From Larkinella humicola (lineage in GTDB: Bacteria > Bacteroidota > Bacteroidia > Cytophagales > Spirosomataceae), in the NCBI RefSeq assembly GCF_008727875.1, contig NZ_VTWS01000001.1, positions 248,001 through 312,000 of the forward strand: DNA of 64,000 nt, read 5' to 3'. The position numbers and the translations under genes are program-made. Positions 42,841-53,880 of this stretch are shown piece after piece (within the stretch, counting starts at the first letter, position 1; each line of letters opens with the position of its first letter). Below the pieces are notes generated by a model, which saw only the letters and a list, made by a program, of their open reading frames with translations, made no database searches and was not told where the DNA came from.

Positions 42841-42871
42841 TTGCCGACGATCGTTGCGCCATTCATATTTG
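42841..42871 (+). promoter_or_regulatory. candidate promoter of the TonB-type receptor
   Basis: TTG at 42841-42843, a 20-bp spacer, then CATATTTG (one mismatch to TAnnTTTG), ending about 40 nt before the ATG. Geometry fits Bacteroidota -33/-7 promoters. Confidence 0.45.
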
Positions 42872-42910
42872 CTTGGCAAGTATGACAATTGCCGTTAGAA
42901 CGACTACACT

Positions 42911-45352
42911 ATGAAGTCTTTTTTTTCCATCCTCTTCCTGCTTATTGCCTTTTCAGCGTTGGCTCAGGTAACTCCTAAAACCATTCGCGGAGTCGTTAAA
43001 GATTCCCAAAATGAAACCGTACCGGGCGCGACCGTGAGTTTGTTAAGCGCTTCCGACTCGACCCTGGTACAGGGTGAAATCACCAACGGGAATGGTAAAT
43101 TTGAGCTTAAAAGCTTGGCTACTAACCGGTATATTCTGCGTGTGTCAAGCGTTGGCAGCAACGATTACCGGAGTGGTCCCCTGACCATCGATGACCAGCA
43201 CCCGGAGGTTTCGTTGCCGGTGATTATTTTAACGCCTTCAAAAACAATGCTAAACGAAGTGGTCGTAGTGGCCAAACGACCCTTGATTGAGCAGGAGATT
43301 GACAAAACCGTCGTCAATGTAGATGCGATGATTTCCAGTATTGGCAGTACTACGCTGGAAGTGCTCGAAAAAACGCCGGGTGTCACGGTCGGCACCGATG
43401 GCGAAATTAGCCTGAACGGAAAAGCCGGCGTATTGGTTTTGATCGACGGTCGGCCGACCTACCTGTCCGGGCCGGATTTGGCGTCGTATCTGAAGTCTTT
43501 GCCAGGCGGTTCGCTGGATAAAATTGAACTCATGACCAACCCGCCCGCCAAGTACGATGCGGCTGGCACGAGTATCATTAACATTCGTCTGAAAAAAAAC
43601 CGGGTGCAGGGCTTTGTTGGGGATATTTCTGCCAGTTATAGCCAGGGCGTGACAGCACGAACCAATAATGTAATCAACGTCAATTATAACCGCAAGAAGA
43701 TAAACCTGTTTGGTAGCATGGGATATAGCCGGGATGCCGATTATGCAGATGATTCGTATAACCGAATTCTTTACAATGAGAATTCTTTCGTTAACTCCTC
43801 GGTCGTTTTACAGAATAACCTTATGTACACCGTTCCCGGAGTCATGACCAGGCTGGGCATGGATTATGCCATTTCGGCCAAAACAACTTTCGGTTTTGTT
43901 GTCAATTATCAGAATCGCTCCAGGCAGGAAAGGCTCGATTATTTTAGTAAAAACTTTACGGCCAGGTCCGTTTTAGACTCGCTTGGAAAGGGGTACACCA
44001 ATGGTCATTTCAACTGGCGCAATGTGGGTGTAAATGGAAATTTTCAGCATAAATTTAACCTGGAGGGCCGGGAACTTACGGCCGATGTCAACTACATTAC
44101 CCACCTGACAACGGGCGAACAACGACTCACTACGATGATCAGAAGCGCCGACGGATCATTTACGAACCGCAGGGACTTTCTGTATAATCTGCCCTCGGAA
44201 ATCGCCATTTATACGGCCAAAGCTGATTACGTGCATCCCTTAAAAAATAAGGCCGTTTTGGAAGCCGGTTTTAAATCCAGTTTTGTTACCACGGATAATG
44301 ATTCCCACTATTATGCTGTATCAGGCAACGTTCAGACGCCGGATTATGGCAAATCCAACCATTTCATCTACCGGGAAACCATCCAGGCAGCTTACCTCAA
44401 CAGCCGCAAAGAGTGGAAACGGATGGCCGCCCAACTCGGTTTTCGCCTGGAAAATACGCTGGTGAACGGTCGTCAGTTGGGAAATGCGGAAGTAAAAGCA
44501 ACCACGTTCGATAAAAACTACACGCGGTTATTTCCAACGGCTTTTTTTCGGTACAAGCTGGATAGTTTGGGAAATAACACCCTGGCATTGAGCATAGCCC
44601 GTCGGATCAATCGCCCCAATTACCAACTGCTGAATCCGTTTTTATTTTACCGGGATGCGTATTCCTATATTTCCGGAAATCCACTGTTGAAACCGCAATA
44701 CCATTTTCAGTATGAATTGAAGTACCAGCATAAAAATAACTTCGGCATTGCGTTGCAATACAATCAGTTTACCGATGTGATTTTCCAGACGACACAAGCC
44801 ATTGATGACATTTTTATCACCAGTCCGAACAACGTGGCAAGCGGTCGCATTCTGGCAATGGCAACCAATCTGAATCAATCGCTCACAAAATGGTGGACAT
44901 TAAATGCCAACTTAACCATTGCCCATATGGCATTAAACGGAGTGGCTTATTCTGAAAAACTTAACCCTGAAATCTACCAGGCCAGAATGAATCTTGTCAA
45001 TCAATTGAAATTTGATAAAGGCTGGAATGGCGAGGTAACCGGTTTTTATGTTACCAAAGATTTGAATGGACAAAGGATAACAAATCCGCGTTACCGGATC
45101 AATCTGGCAGTGCAAAAGAAAGTATTAAAAGACAAAGGAAGTGTTCGGTTGTTAGCCGAGGATCTGTTTCATTCGTGGAATTTAAAAGACCGAACGGTCA
45201 GTCTGAAACAGGCCGATGCTTTTCATACCCAGATCACCGATACACGTCGGATTGGGGTGGCCTTTTCGTACCGGTTTGGCAAGGAAACCTTCGCCCGGAA
45301 ACGCCGGCACAACGACAATGCCGCTGATGCGGAGAAAGGAAGAGTGGATTGA
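42911..45352 (+). CDS. outer-membrane beta-barrel receptor with CarboxypepD-regulatory and plug domains
   Basis: 813 aa. Signal peptide (FFSILFLLIAFSALAQ), a carboxypeptidase-regulatory-like domain at about 22-110 (TIRGVVKDSQNETVPGATV), a TonB plug at about 115-235 (LNEVVVVAKRPLIEQEIDKT, VLVLIDGRPTYLSG, IELMTNPPAKYDAAG) and a long barrel with regular aromatic strands, ending in GVAFSYRFGKETFAR. This is the OMP_b-brl_3 type, often without a SusD partner; none is here. Substrate unknown. Divergent from the LytS/LytR pair. Confidence 0.92.
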   Translation: MKSFFSILFLLIAFSALAQVTPKTIRGVVKDSQNETVPGATVSLLSASDSTLVQGEITNGNGKFELKSLATNRYILRVSSVGSNDYRSGPLTIDDQHPEVSLPVIILTPSKTMLNEVVVVAKRPLIEQEIDKTVVNVDAMISSIGSTTLEVLEKTPGVTVGTDGEISLNGKAGVLVLIDGRPTYLSGPDLASYLKSLPGGSLDKIELMTNPPAKYDAAGTSIINIRLKKNRVQGFVGDISASYSQGVTARTNNVINVNYNRKKINLFGSMGYSRDADYADDSYNRILYNENSFVNSSVVLQNNLMYTVPGVMTRLGMDYAISAKTTFGFVVNYQNRSRQERLDYFSKNFTARSVLDSLGKGYTNGHFNWRNVGVNGNFQHKFNLEGRELTADVNYITHLTTGEQRLTTMIRSADGSFTNRRDFLYNLPSEIAIYTAKADYVHPLKNKAVLEAGFKSSFVTTDNDSHYYAVSGNVQTPDYGKSNHFIYRETIQAAYLNSRKEWKRMAAQLGFRLENTLVNGRQLGNAEVKATTFDKNYTRLFPTAFFRYKLDSLGNNTLALSIARRINRPNYQLLNPFLFYRDAYSYISGNPLLKPQYHFQYELKYQHKNNFGIALQYNQFTDVIFQTTQAIDDIFITSPNNVASGRILAMATNLNQSLTKWWTLNANLTIAHMALNGVAYSEKLNPEIYQARMNLVNQLKFDKGWNGEVTGFYVTKDLNGQRITNPRYRINLAVQKKVLKDKGSVRLLAEDLFHSWNLKDRTVSLKQADAFHTQITDTRRIGVAFSYRFGKETFARKRRHNDNAADAEKGRVD

Positions 45353-45366
45353 GGGGTACGGTATAC

Positions 45367-45477
45367 GGTTTTCAGTTTATGGTTTACGGTTGCTGCTGCA
45401 TTCATCAATAATGAATATTGAATAGAGAATAGCGAATGTAGAATGCGTCAGCAACCGTAAACCATAAACTGAAAACC
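45367..45477. repeat. long inverted repeat, GGTTTACGGTTTTCAG family, copy 2
   Basis: Arms of 37 bp (2 mismatches): GGTTTTCAGTTTATGG, TTTACGGTTG, then CTGCATTC. The 37-nt loop is built of further AATATTGAAT/GAATAG-type words. It lies between convergent genes and ends 1 nt before the ABC-F stop codon. Confidence 0.9.
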
Positions 45478-47163
<1,686 letters not shown>

Positions 47164-47190
47164 TTACCGGCAAATGAATCTCAAAATGCA

Positions 47191-47320
47191 GCGAAAACCC
47201 CGACAGCGGCCGAAAGGCCCTGTCAGCGGTTTTCGCTTTTTCGGGATGGGGTGGACAGTAGTGTGTATAGTTGGGGAGGCTTTTAACCGCTGACAGGGCC
47301 TTTGGCCGCTGTCAGGGTTT
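47191..47320. repeat. inverted pair of GACAGCGGCC hairpins
   Basis: Two hairpins, each made of CGCTGACAGGGCC/GGCCGCTGTCAG-type arms with a 3-4 nt loop, occur about 45 bp apart in opposite orientation, so the whole is also a large inverted repeat. It separates the ABC-F promoter from the end of the DUF2807 gene, touching its stop codon. Confidence 0.8.
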
Positions 47321-48068
47321 AGTTCTTCTCAATTTTACTGGCGTCGTTAGCTCTTTGGTTGACGTTGGCCGGATTGCCTTTGTACCGGATTTTGCTGGCC
47401 CCGCTGGCTTCCGCCGTCAGCGATTGGGTCGCGGTAATTTCGGCGTGGCTGGCTCCCGATGCTTTCACGTTCACCGACTTGGCCGCGTAGTCGAAGGCTT
47501 CGACGTGGGAGCCGCCGGACGCATCGACGGTGAGCTGATTGATCAAACTGGAAATGGAATCATCACCGCCCGTCGTAATTTTGGACTCGATCAGTCGCAG
47601 TTTGGAACCGCCGGACACCACGGCATTCGTGCGGGTGGCGATCACTTCCCAAGATCCGTGCGCACCGCCGGAGAGCTCAATGTCCAAGTTGGTCAGATTC
47701 GCAAAGCCCTTCACGTTCGCATGAACTCCGCCCGAGAAGTTGGCACCCCGCAGGTTCGGCATCGTAATCGTGAAAGCGGTGCTGTATTTCCGGCTTCTAT
47801 TGGTGCGGTAGTCGGCGAACAGGGTTCCGTTACGGACTTCCACATCCAGGTCATCCAGGTTGCGCTGATCGCCTTTGGCCATGATCTTGAAAGCCGGGCC
47901 GTTCTCCAGCGTAACATCAAAACCGCTGCCCATTTCCAGGCGGTCGAAACCCGTCAGTAAAAAAGCTTTCTCGCCTTCCTGCAGTGGGCCGATGTCTTCG
48001 CGGTTACACCCGGACAGAACGCTGGCGAAAATTGCCAATAGCGTTGCAAATAAAAAAAATCGTTTCAT
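47319..48068 (-). CDS. DUF2807 (head GIN domain) lipoprotein
   Basis: 249 aa. Lipoprotein signal LFATLLAIFASVLSGCNRE (Cys about 21). The DUF2807 beta-helix is recognisable from FDRLEMGSGFDVTLENG and repeated SGG/SGAS turns (LSGGAHGSW, VSGGSKLRL, ASGGSHVEAF, ASGASHAEI, ASGASKIRYKG). Auto-transporter-adhesin-like beta helices of this family are attached to the outer membrane in Bacteroidota; function unknown. It has its own candidate promoter. Confidence 0.92.
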   Translation of the reverse strand: MKRFFLFATLLAIFASVLSGCNREDIGPLQEGEKAFLLTGFDRLEMGSGFDVTLENGPAFKIMAKGDQRNLDDLDVEVRNGTLFADYRTNRSRKYSTAFTITMPNLRGANFSGGVHANVKGFANLTNLDIELSGGAHGSWEVIATRTNAVVSGGSKLRLIESKITTGGDDSISSLINQLTVDASGGSHVEAFDYAAKSVNVKASGASHAEITATQSLTAEASGASKIRYKGNPANVNQRANDASKIEKN

Positions 48069-48091
48069 TGGTCGTTGTTGTTTATGTCACT

Positions 48092-48122
48092 CAAAATTGG
48101 CGTGAATCGGTTTGCGGTTCAA
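48092..48122 (-). promoter_or_regulatory. candidate promoter of the DUF2807 gene
   Basis: On the minus strand TTG, a 20-bp spacer and CAATTTTG (one mismatch to TAnnTTTG), about 24 nt before the ATG. Same geometry as the promoter proposed for the TonB-type receptor. Confidence 0.42.
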
Positions 48123-48217
48123 GTTATAGTTGGATCAACTGCGTTTTTTATAACCTGAACCGTCTGATTGCGGTTGTTAACCTAAATTCCTGTATGTTGG
48201 GATTGAATTTTTGGATG

Positions 48218-48289
48218 GGAACACGGATGGAGCGGATTAAACGGATTTTAATCAGCGTGAATCCGTCCAATCCGTTCCATCCGTGTTCC
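48218..48289. repeat. inverted repeat of AACACGGATGG type
   Basis: Arms of 30 bp with 3 mismatches (words GGAACACGGATGGA, GCGGATTAAACGGATT) around a 12-nt loop. It lies between the divergent DUF2807 and GH130 genes, so it cannot be a terminator of either. Confidence 0.88.
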
Positions 48290-48312
48290 TATCATTACTT
48301 TCGCAATTGCTC

Positions 48313-49407
48313 ATGGTATATCGTTCCTTTTTATCGCTTGTCGTCCTCGTATTCCACGTCGCGTCCTACGCCCAGTCGCCCTATAAACCGTGGATGATTG
48401 GCGAATTCACGAAGCAACATGCCGCCAACCCGGTTTTGGATGCCCAAAAAAACACCACCTTTGATTGTCCGTTGCGGGGCGAAACCGTACACTGGGAGGA
48501 AAAGGATGTCTTTAACCCGGCGGTAGTGGTTCGTAAAGGCAAAATCTGCATGATCTACCGGGCCGAAGATACCGTTGGAAAACACGCCGGAACCTCGCGG
48601 CTGGGACTTGCCGTCAGCACCGATGGCATCCATTTCAAGCGACGGCCCAAACCGGTTTTTTACCCCGACAACGACCCCATGAAGGTGTATGAGTGGGAGG
48701 GCGGCTGTGAAGATCCGCGGATTGTGGAAAGCCCCAACCGGGTCTATATCATGACCTATACGGCCTACGACGGCGACAAGGCCCGGCTTTGCGTGGCAAC
48801 CTCCAGAAACCTGATCAACTGGAAAAAACAGGGGCTGGCGTTCGATGATCTGAAATACCGCAACGAATGGTCGAAGTCGGGTTCGATTGTGTGCAAACGC
48901 ATCGGGAGCCGGTTGGTGGCCGAGAAAATCAACGGGAAATACTGGATGTACTGGGGAGATCAGCCGCAACTGTATTGCGCATCGTCGCCGGACCTCATCC
49001 ACTGGACGCCCGTCGAAACCACCAACGGCAAACTGTTTGCGGTGGCCGAACGGCGGAAAGACAAGCACGATTACCGCCTGCTGGAACCCGGCCCACCCGC
49101 CCTGATCACTCCCAGTGGCATTGTGTTGCTGTACAACGGCATGAACCACGGGAAAGACGGCGACCGGGATTTGCCGGACGGAACCTACGCGGCCGGTCAG
49201 TTGCTGTTCGATGCCAGCGAGCCCACCAAACTCATCGACCGCTCCGAAACCTATTTCCTCAAACCGGATCAGCCTTACGAAATGGTCGGCCAGATCAACC
49301 ACGTTTGTTTTATCGAAGGGTTAGTCCCCTACAAAGGCCAGTGGTTTTTGTATTACGGCACCGCCGATTCCAAAATTGCCGTCGCCACCGCCCCCGAAAA
49401 ACCCTGA
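48313..49407 (+). CDS. glycoside hydrolase family 130 protein
   Basis: 364 aa from the ATG at MVYRSFLSLVVLVF, which gives a signal peptide ending SYAQ. Five-bladed propeller with GH130 marks: KDVFNPAVVVRKGKICMIYRAED, EWEGGCEDPRIVESPNRVYIMTY, and later LEPGPPALITPSGIVLLYNGMN and ADSKIAVATAP. GH130 enzymes are beta-mannoside phosphorylases or hydrolases; this secreted version with GGCEDPRI is more likely a hydrolase. It stands next to a GH13 gene and shortly before a GH127 gene, a loose glycan cluster. Confidence 0.9.
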   Translation: MVYRSFLSLVVLVFHVASYAQSPYKPWMIGEFTKQHAANPVLDAQKNTTFDCPLRGETVHWEEKDVFNPAVVVRKGKICMIYRAEDTVGKHAGTSRLGLAVSTDGIHFKRRPKPVFYPDNDPMKVYEWEGGCEDPRIVESPNRVYIMTYTAYDGDKARLCVATSRNLINWKKQGLAFDDLKYRNEWSKSGSIVCKRIGSRLVAEKINGKYWMYWGDQPQLYCASSPDLIHWTPVETTNGKLFAVAERRKDKHDYRLLEPGPPALITPSGIVLLYNGMNHGKDGDRDLPDGTYAAGQLLFDASEPTKLIDRSETYFLKPDQPYEMVGQINHVCFIEGLVPYKGQWFLYYGTADSKIAVATAPEKP

Positions 49408-49469
49408 AACACAACCGACAACCAGCCCAACGGGCTGACAACATTAGCTCCGGATGCAATCCGGGTACG

Positions 49470-49567
49470 GATGATTCATTCCCGGATCGTTGCGATGATC
49501 CATCCCCGGATCGTTGCGGATGATCCATCCCCGGACCATTCGGCGGATGACACTACCGGATCATTGC
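49470..49567. repeat. about 25-bp tandem array, four units
   Basis: Units start with GATGAT(T/C)CAT(T/C)CCCGGA(T/C)C and end in GTTGC; three are close copies and the fourth is degenerate. It overlaps the last 7 bp of the GH13 frame on the other strand. A CAGCCC/GGGCTG hairpin precedes it. Confidence 0.8.
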
Positions 49568-51988
49568 AACACAAACAACACCAAACCGTTGGCCGGCAAG
49601 GCAATCGTAATGGAGCCATTTGAAGCTTGGTGAATGGCCCCGCCATTGCCCACGTTAGCCCCGCCGTAGAGTTCAGAATCACTGTTGAAAATTTCCTTCC
49701 AGCCGCCCGTGGGCAACCGGTACGAATCGCTGTGGATCGTATATTGATCGTAGGGCATGTTGTTCAGACTGGCGACGATCAGCACCTGCTCATGGCCGAG
49801 CCACCTTTTGAAGGCAATCACCCGGCTGTTGTCTTGGGCGTGCAGAATGTCGATGTTCCGGCTGCGAATGGACTGGAGTCGCTTGCTGACGGCAATCAAA
49901 TCCTGGTAAAACCGGTACATGTTGGCGCCCAAACCGTTGCGTTCTCCCAGCAAATCTTCCCGTAAATGGATGAATGTATCGTACTTGTAGCGATTCCGGG
50001 CGCCAATTTCTTCGCCCATGAAAAACATCGGGGTTCCGGCGGAAAGCAGCGATAAACCAAAAACCGTTCGGGAGCGCATTTCGGCCCAAAACCGGGTAGT
50101 GGGCGTCATTTCGGCGTTGTTGACCGCCACCACCATCGTCCGCGCCGTGCTTTCCGACAGCGGGCCGTCGTGGTTTCCGGCTTCGTCGTGCGATTCGTGA
50201 AAAACCACCGTGCTGTACTGGCCTCTGGTGGAGTGAAGCCGCAAACTGGCGCATGGGCAGCGGATCGTTGTACCCAAAACCGGCTTTTTCCAGCAGCCGG
50301 GCTTTCGAATCCTGGCCTTTGGCGTCGCCAATCAGGTGGTGGTAGAAATCGACGTACCAGGTTGCATCGAAGCCCAGCCCACCGCCAGCCGCCGGTTTGG
50401 TGACGGCATCCCAGCCCGTGTGATCCTCCGCAATCAGCATGACGTTGGGGCGGATCATTTTCAGCGTGCGGCTCCATTCGCGCAGCAGTTTCTGCCCGAA
50501 TTGGTTGGCGCGACCCACTAAATGGCCGTTGGCGTGGAGCACATTGTCGCGGTGAATGGCCTGCGTCAGATCGACCCGCAAACCGTCGATGTGCATTTCG
50601 TCGATCAGAAAAGCCGCACTGCTGATGAATTGTTGCCGAACGACTTCTTCCGAAAACCGGGGTGTCCAGCCGCTCGAACCGTTGTCGAGATAACCGCCGT
50701 CGGAATGCGCGTAATCGCTCGAATGCCCTTCGTACCAGTAATAGATGTTGTCTTCGGGCCGCGTTGAATCATACTGCCACTGCGCCCGGTCGGCGGCATA
50801 ATTGTAATGGTTATAGACTACATCCTGGAGAACAGCGATGCCCCGACGGTGGCATTCGCGCACAAAATGACGGTATTGGTCGTGCCCACCGGCGCTGGAT
50901 TCGATCACAAAGTGGTGGGTTCCGCCGTAGCCCCAGGCAATGCTGCCGGTAAATTCGGCCATCGGCAACAGCTCGATGGTGTTGATTCCCAGGGCCGTCA
51001 GATAATCCAGCAGGGCCAGCGCATCCGTCAGGTCGCCCGGTTGGTCTTTCCCGAAACCGAGGGAGCCGATGTGCAATTCGTAAATCACCAGATCGTCCAC
51101 GTGTGCCGGAAGCGGCAGGTTGGGTGTAAATTCATCCGCCCAAAATTCAGTGGCCGGAACGAGAACCGGCGCTTGGTCGGAAGGTGGTTCAAAATCGCGG
51201 CTGATGGTGTCGGGATCGATGATCAGACTGCAACTGATGGCACCATCCAGGGTTTCGATGGTGCCTGGCCAGCTTGGGTTATTTTCCGGATTGATGCCAC
51301 CACAACCGATCTGGCTGCGGGAGAAAATGTCGGTGCGGTATACAGTTTCGCCCTGCGCAGTCACCAGTTGGTACATGTAGGGCAGGCGCTCGTAGGTTTT
51401 AAAACCGGGCAGAATCGTACTTCTCCAAATTCCGTCGTCGGACGGTTTGACCAGCGGAATGGGCGGTCGGGTTGGATCGATGCCAGTTCCGTCGTTGGCA
51501 ATATAGCCCGAATCCGGCAACCCGAAAACCACCTGAACGGCCTGCGCGTTGGGCGCCCACACCGAGAACTGAAGTGCCGGTTCGGCGTCGGTTTCGGAAT
51601 ACACCTTGTTGGCCCCCAACCGCCGACTGAAGGTGAGGTAATACCGTTCGGTCTGGCTATCGGATTCGGCATTCAGTCGAAACGAACGGAACCGGTCTAC
51701 GGAATATGGATTCGGCACTTCCGTCGGAATGCCCCATTGGTTCGGTCGCTCGGGGCCATCCAGCCGAACACCCCAGTGAAAAAAGGGGTCGTCGCCATCG
51801 TCCTGAAGCGGGATGGTTGCCTGAAACGCCGGACAGCCATCGTCGCCGGTGATTTCCAGCATGGGCGTATCGGTCCACAGATCGGAATAGTGGCCGGTTT
51901 CGTCCCAGCTTCCGCGCAGGATAGCGTTTGAGAACAAGGGGCTTTTGATACCGGTGAGGTAGAGGAAGGTAACGGTTTTGGTCGCCAT
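49561..51988 (-). pseudogene. GH13 alpha-amylase/branching-enzyme-type gene broken by one frameshift
   Basis: Read through one frameshift, the frame is about 809 codons. Residues 1-290 hold CBM48-like beta domains; the (beta/alpha)8 barrel has VYNH, nucleophile Asp473 in IDGLRVDLTQ, acid/base Glu521 in LIAEDH and, after the break, the third catalytic Asp in FHESHDEAGN. The C-terminal domain is intact to the end (GLVLFVLQ). The shift is near 50227-50236, where RQFAASLH must continue as STRGQYST in the +1 frame. Loss of one 5-bp unit of a CTCCACTCCA tandem would explain it. Everything else is intact, so the damage is recent or a sequencing error. No signal peptide; glycogen-related function is inferred. 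Confidence 0.85.
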
Positions 51989-52146
51989 GATCGTCAGGTT
52001 GTATGCTGACAGAAAGATACTTGCCGGCGGTTTTGAATAACAGACTTATTGAGTGTTCGGCAGCTACACCGCAGAACCCTAACGGGGTTCCGCATGGATA
52101 ACCCCGGACAGAGTCCGGGGCAGCGGGAGATCACACCATCGGGGCA

Positions 52147-52260
52147 AGTCTGTCAGTAGCCTCAGAGTCTATCAGCCTCCCCGAACTCTGTCAGTAGTAC
52201 CAGACTCTATCAGCTGCTCTGGGCTCTATCGCGGCCTACGGACTCTGTCAGCCTCCCCGG
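52147..52260. repeat. 19-bp tandem array, six units
   Basis: Six head-to-tail 19-nt units of the form ACTCT(G/A)TCAGNNNCCCNGG, flanked by GGACAGAGTCCGGGG and GGACTTTGTCCGGGG hairpin sequence and by an AAGCCC-TTC-GGGCTT hairpin at 52288-52300. Unit length is constant while the sequence is degenerate. It fills the 340-bp gap between the GH13 gene start and the end of the ModF-like gene; no coding sequence seen there. Confidence 0.8.
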
Positions 52261-52329
52261 ACTTTGTCCGGGGTTACCCATGAGTCAAGCCCTTCGGGCT
52301 TGTTGTGAGGGAATGCACACTCGGTTGTA

Positions 52330-53832
52330 TTACAGGAGATCAATCGTGCCTTTCCCCGCATCCAGCCGCAGCACCTTCGTTACGCAGGTCGGAATTTCCT
52401 CGGCGTAGTGCGACACATACAGCAGCGTCCGTTCCGGCGACTGGCATAGTTCATCGACTAAATCCCGGAACCGGGCGATGTGGGCCGGATCGAGGTTCTG
52501 GCAGGGTTCGTCCAGCACGAGCAGGGGAGGGTTTTTCACCAGAGCGCGGGCCAGCAACACCCAGCGTTGTTCTCCCGTCGAGAGTTGCGCCAGCCGCTTG
52601 TCGCGCAGGGGCTGGATGCGCAGCAAGTCCAGCATAAATTCCATTTGTTCAGTTTGGTCTGGGGTCAATTTGCGAAAAAGTCCTGCCGTGTCGAACAGGC
52701 CGGAAGCCACCACTTTCCAGACCGGTTGCTCGCGGGGAAAATACAGGTGGAGTTCCGGCGACACAAAACCAATGTTCCGTTTGATATCCCAGATGCTTTC
52801 GCCGGTGCCTCGTTTTCGGTCAAACAGTTCATACTCATTGCGGTAGCTCTGCGGATTGTCGGCCGTGATCAAACTCAGCAAGGTGGATTTTCCCGAACCG
52901 TTGGGACCCAAAACCGCCCATTTTTCACCCCGTTTCACGTCCCAGTTGATCGCGTTCAACACCACTTTCTCGCCGTAACTCACCGTCACATTCCGCATCC
53001 CGATCGCAGTATGGAACGAAGTTGCCGAGGTGTTCAGCCAGCGGGGGAGCAGGGCCGGGTCGGTCAGGGTTTCGGGGGCGGATTCGGGCAGTGCGGGTCG
53101 TTCGGCTTTCGGTCCCTGCCAACTGATTTGGCCGTCCGTCAATTCAGCAACGTGCGTGATGCAATCCGGAATTTCGCGGGGTGTCGTCACCAGCACCAGC
53201 GTCGTTCCTTCGGCGGCAATCCGGTTCAAAATCCCGTGCAGCCGTTCGCGGCTATCCACGTCCAGACCGCCGAACGGGTTGTCGAGCAGCAGAATTTCGG
53301 GACGGCGTAAGAGCGAGCGGGCCAGCAGCGTCCGGCGGGTTTCGCCGTTGGAGAGCGACGTGAGATGGCGGTCCAGCAAGTGCGTAATATGCACCCAGTC
53401 AGCTACTTCGGCCAGCCAATCTTCCGGAAAAGCCGGTGGCGGTAATTCGACGGAATGTTCATTGACGGTTCCGGTGGGCTTGATCCGGTGTTGCAAAACC
53501 TCCCAAACCGTCGGCGCTTCTTCCGCCGAATCAGCATTAAACCGCTGTTGGTAGTACCGGGCCGACGAAGCCACCTGCCGGTCGAACCGGTAATCATTTG
53601 CCACCTGCTCGACCACTTCCCGCAAAACACCCACCGGGTGAGCATACGCGCCACTCGCCACGGGCAACCGCCCGCTCAGGGCATCGAGGAACGTACTTTT
53701 TCCCGAACTCGTAGGCCCCAGAACCGCCCAGTGTTCACCGGGTTTCAGGGTCCAGCTCAGGTTCTGTAAAATAAGGCCGGTGGGCCGGCGAACGGTGGCA
53801 TTTTGTAAAGAAAGTAACGGACTGATAGACAT
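52330..53832 (-). CDS. ModF/PhrA-like double ABC ATPase
   Basis: 500 aa with two ABC domains and no membrane segment. Walker A GPTSSGKST and GPNGSGKST, signatures LSNGETRR and LSTGEQRW, Walker B ILLLDNPFGGLD (Asn for Glu in the first domain) and LLVLDEPCQNLD. Layout matches E. coli ModF, linked to molybdate transport genes; none is adjacent here, so role is unproven. ATG at MSISPLLSLQNA is chosen; the frame is open 31 codons upstream into the repeat region. Confidence 0.9.
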   Translation of the reverse strand: MSISPLLSLQNATVRRPTGLILQNLSWTLKPGEHWAVLGPTSSGKSTFLDALSGRLPVASGAYAHPVGVLREVVEQVANDYRFDRQVASSARYYQQRFNADSAEEAPTVWEVLQHRIKPTGTVNEHSVELPPPAFPEDWLAEVADWVHITHLLDRHLTSLSNGETRRTLLARSLLRRPEILLLDNPFGGLDVDSRERLHGILNRIAAEGTTLVLVTTPREIPDCITHVAELTDGQISWQGPKAERPALPESAPETLTDPALLPRWLNTSATSFHTAIGMRNVTVSYGEKVVLNAINWDVKRGEKWAVLGPNGSGKSTLLSLITADNPQSYRNEYELFDRKRGTGESIWDIKRNIGFVSPELHLYFPREQPVWKVVASGLFDTAGLFRKLTPDQTEQMEFMLDLLRIQPLRDKRLAQLSTGEQRWVLLARALVKNPPLLVLDEPCQNLDPAHIARFRDLVDELCQSPERTLLYVSHYAEEIPTCVTKVLRLDAGKGTIDLL

Positions 53833-53880
53833 TTCAATGGAATTAACGATAATAGGACTTATGTCTGATAATATTTTACA

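Noticed and set aside
49790-50230. Alternative reading of the GH13 gene as one shorter enzyme ending at 49790
   Set aside because: The product after about 50230 becomes Arg/Gly-rich and non-homologous, while the other frame continues the GH13 motifs (HESHDE and the C-terminal domain).
50807-51931. Plus-strand open frame of 374 codons
   Set aside because: Antisense to the GH13 gene, whose catalytic motifs are clear; the product is Val/Gly/Arg-rich and unlike any family.
52147-52260. Tandem array considered as a CRISPR
   Set aside because: Units are head-to-tail 19-bp copies without unique spacers, and no cas genes are near.
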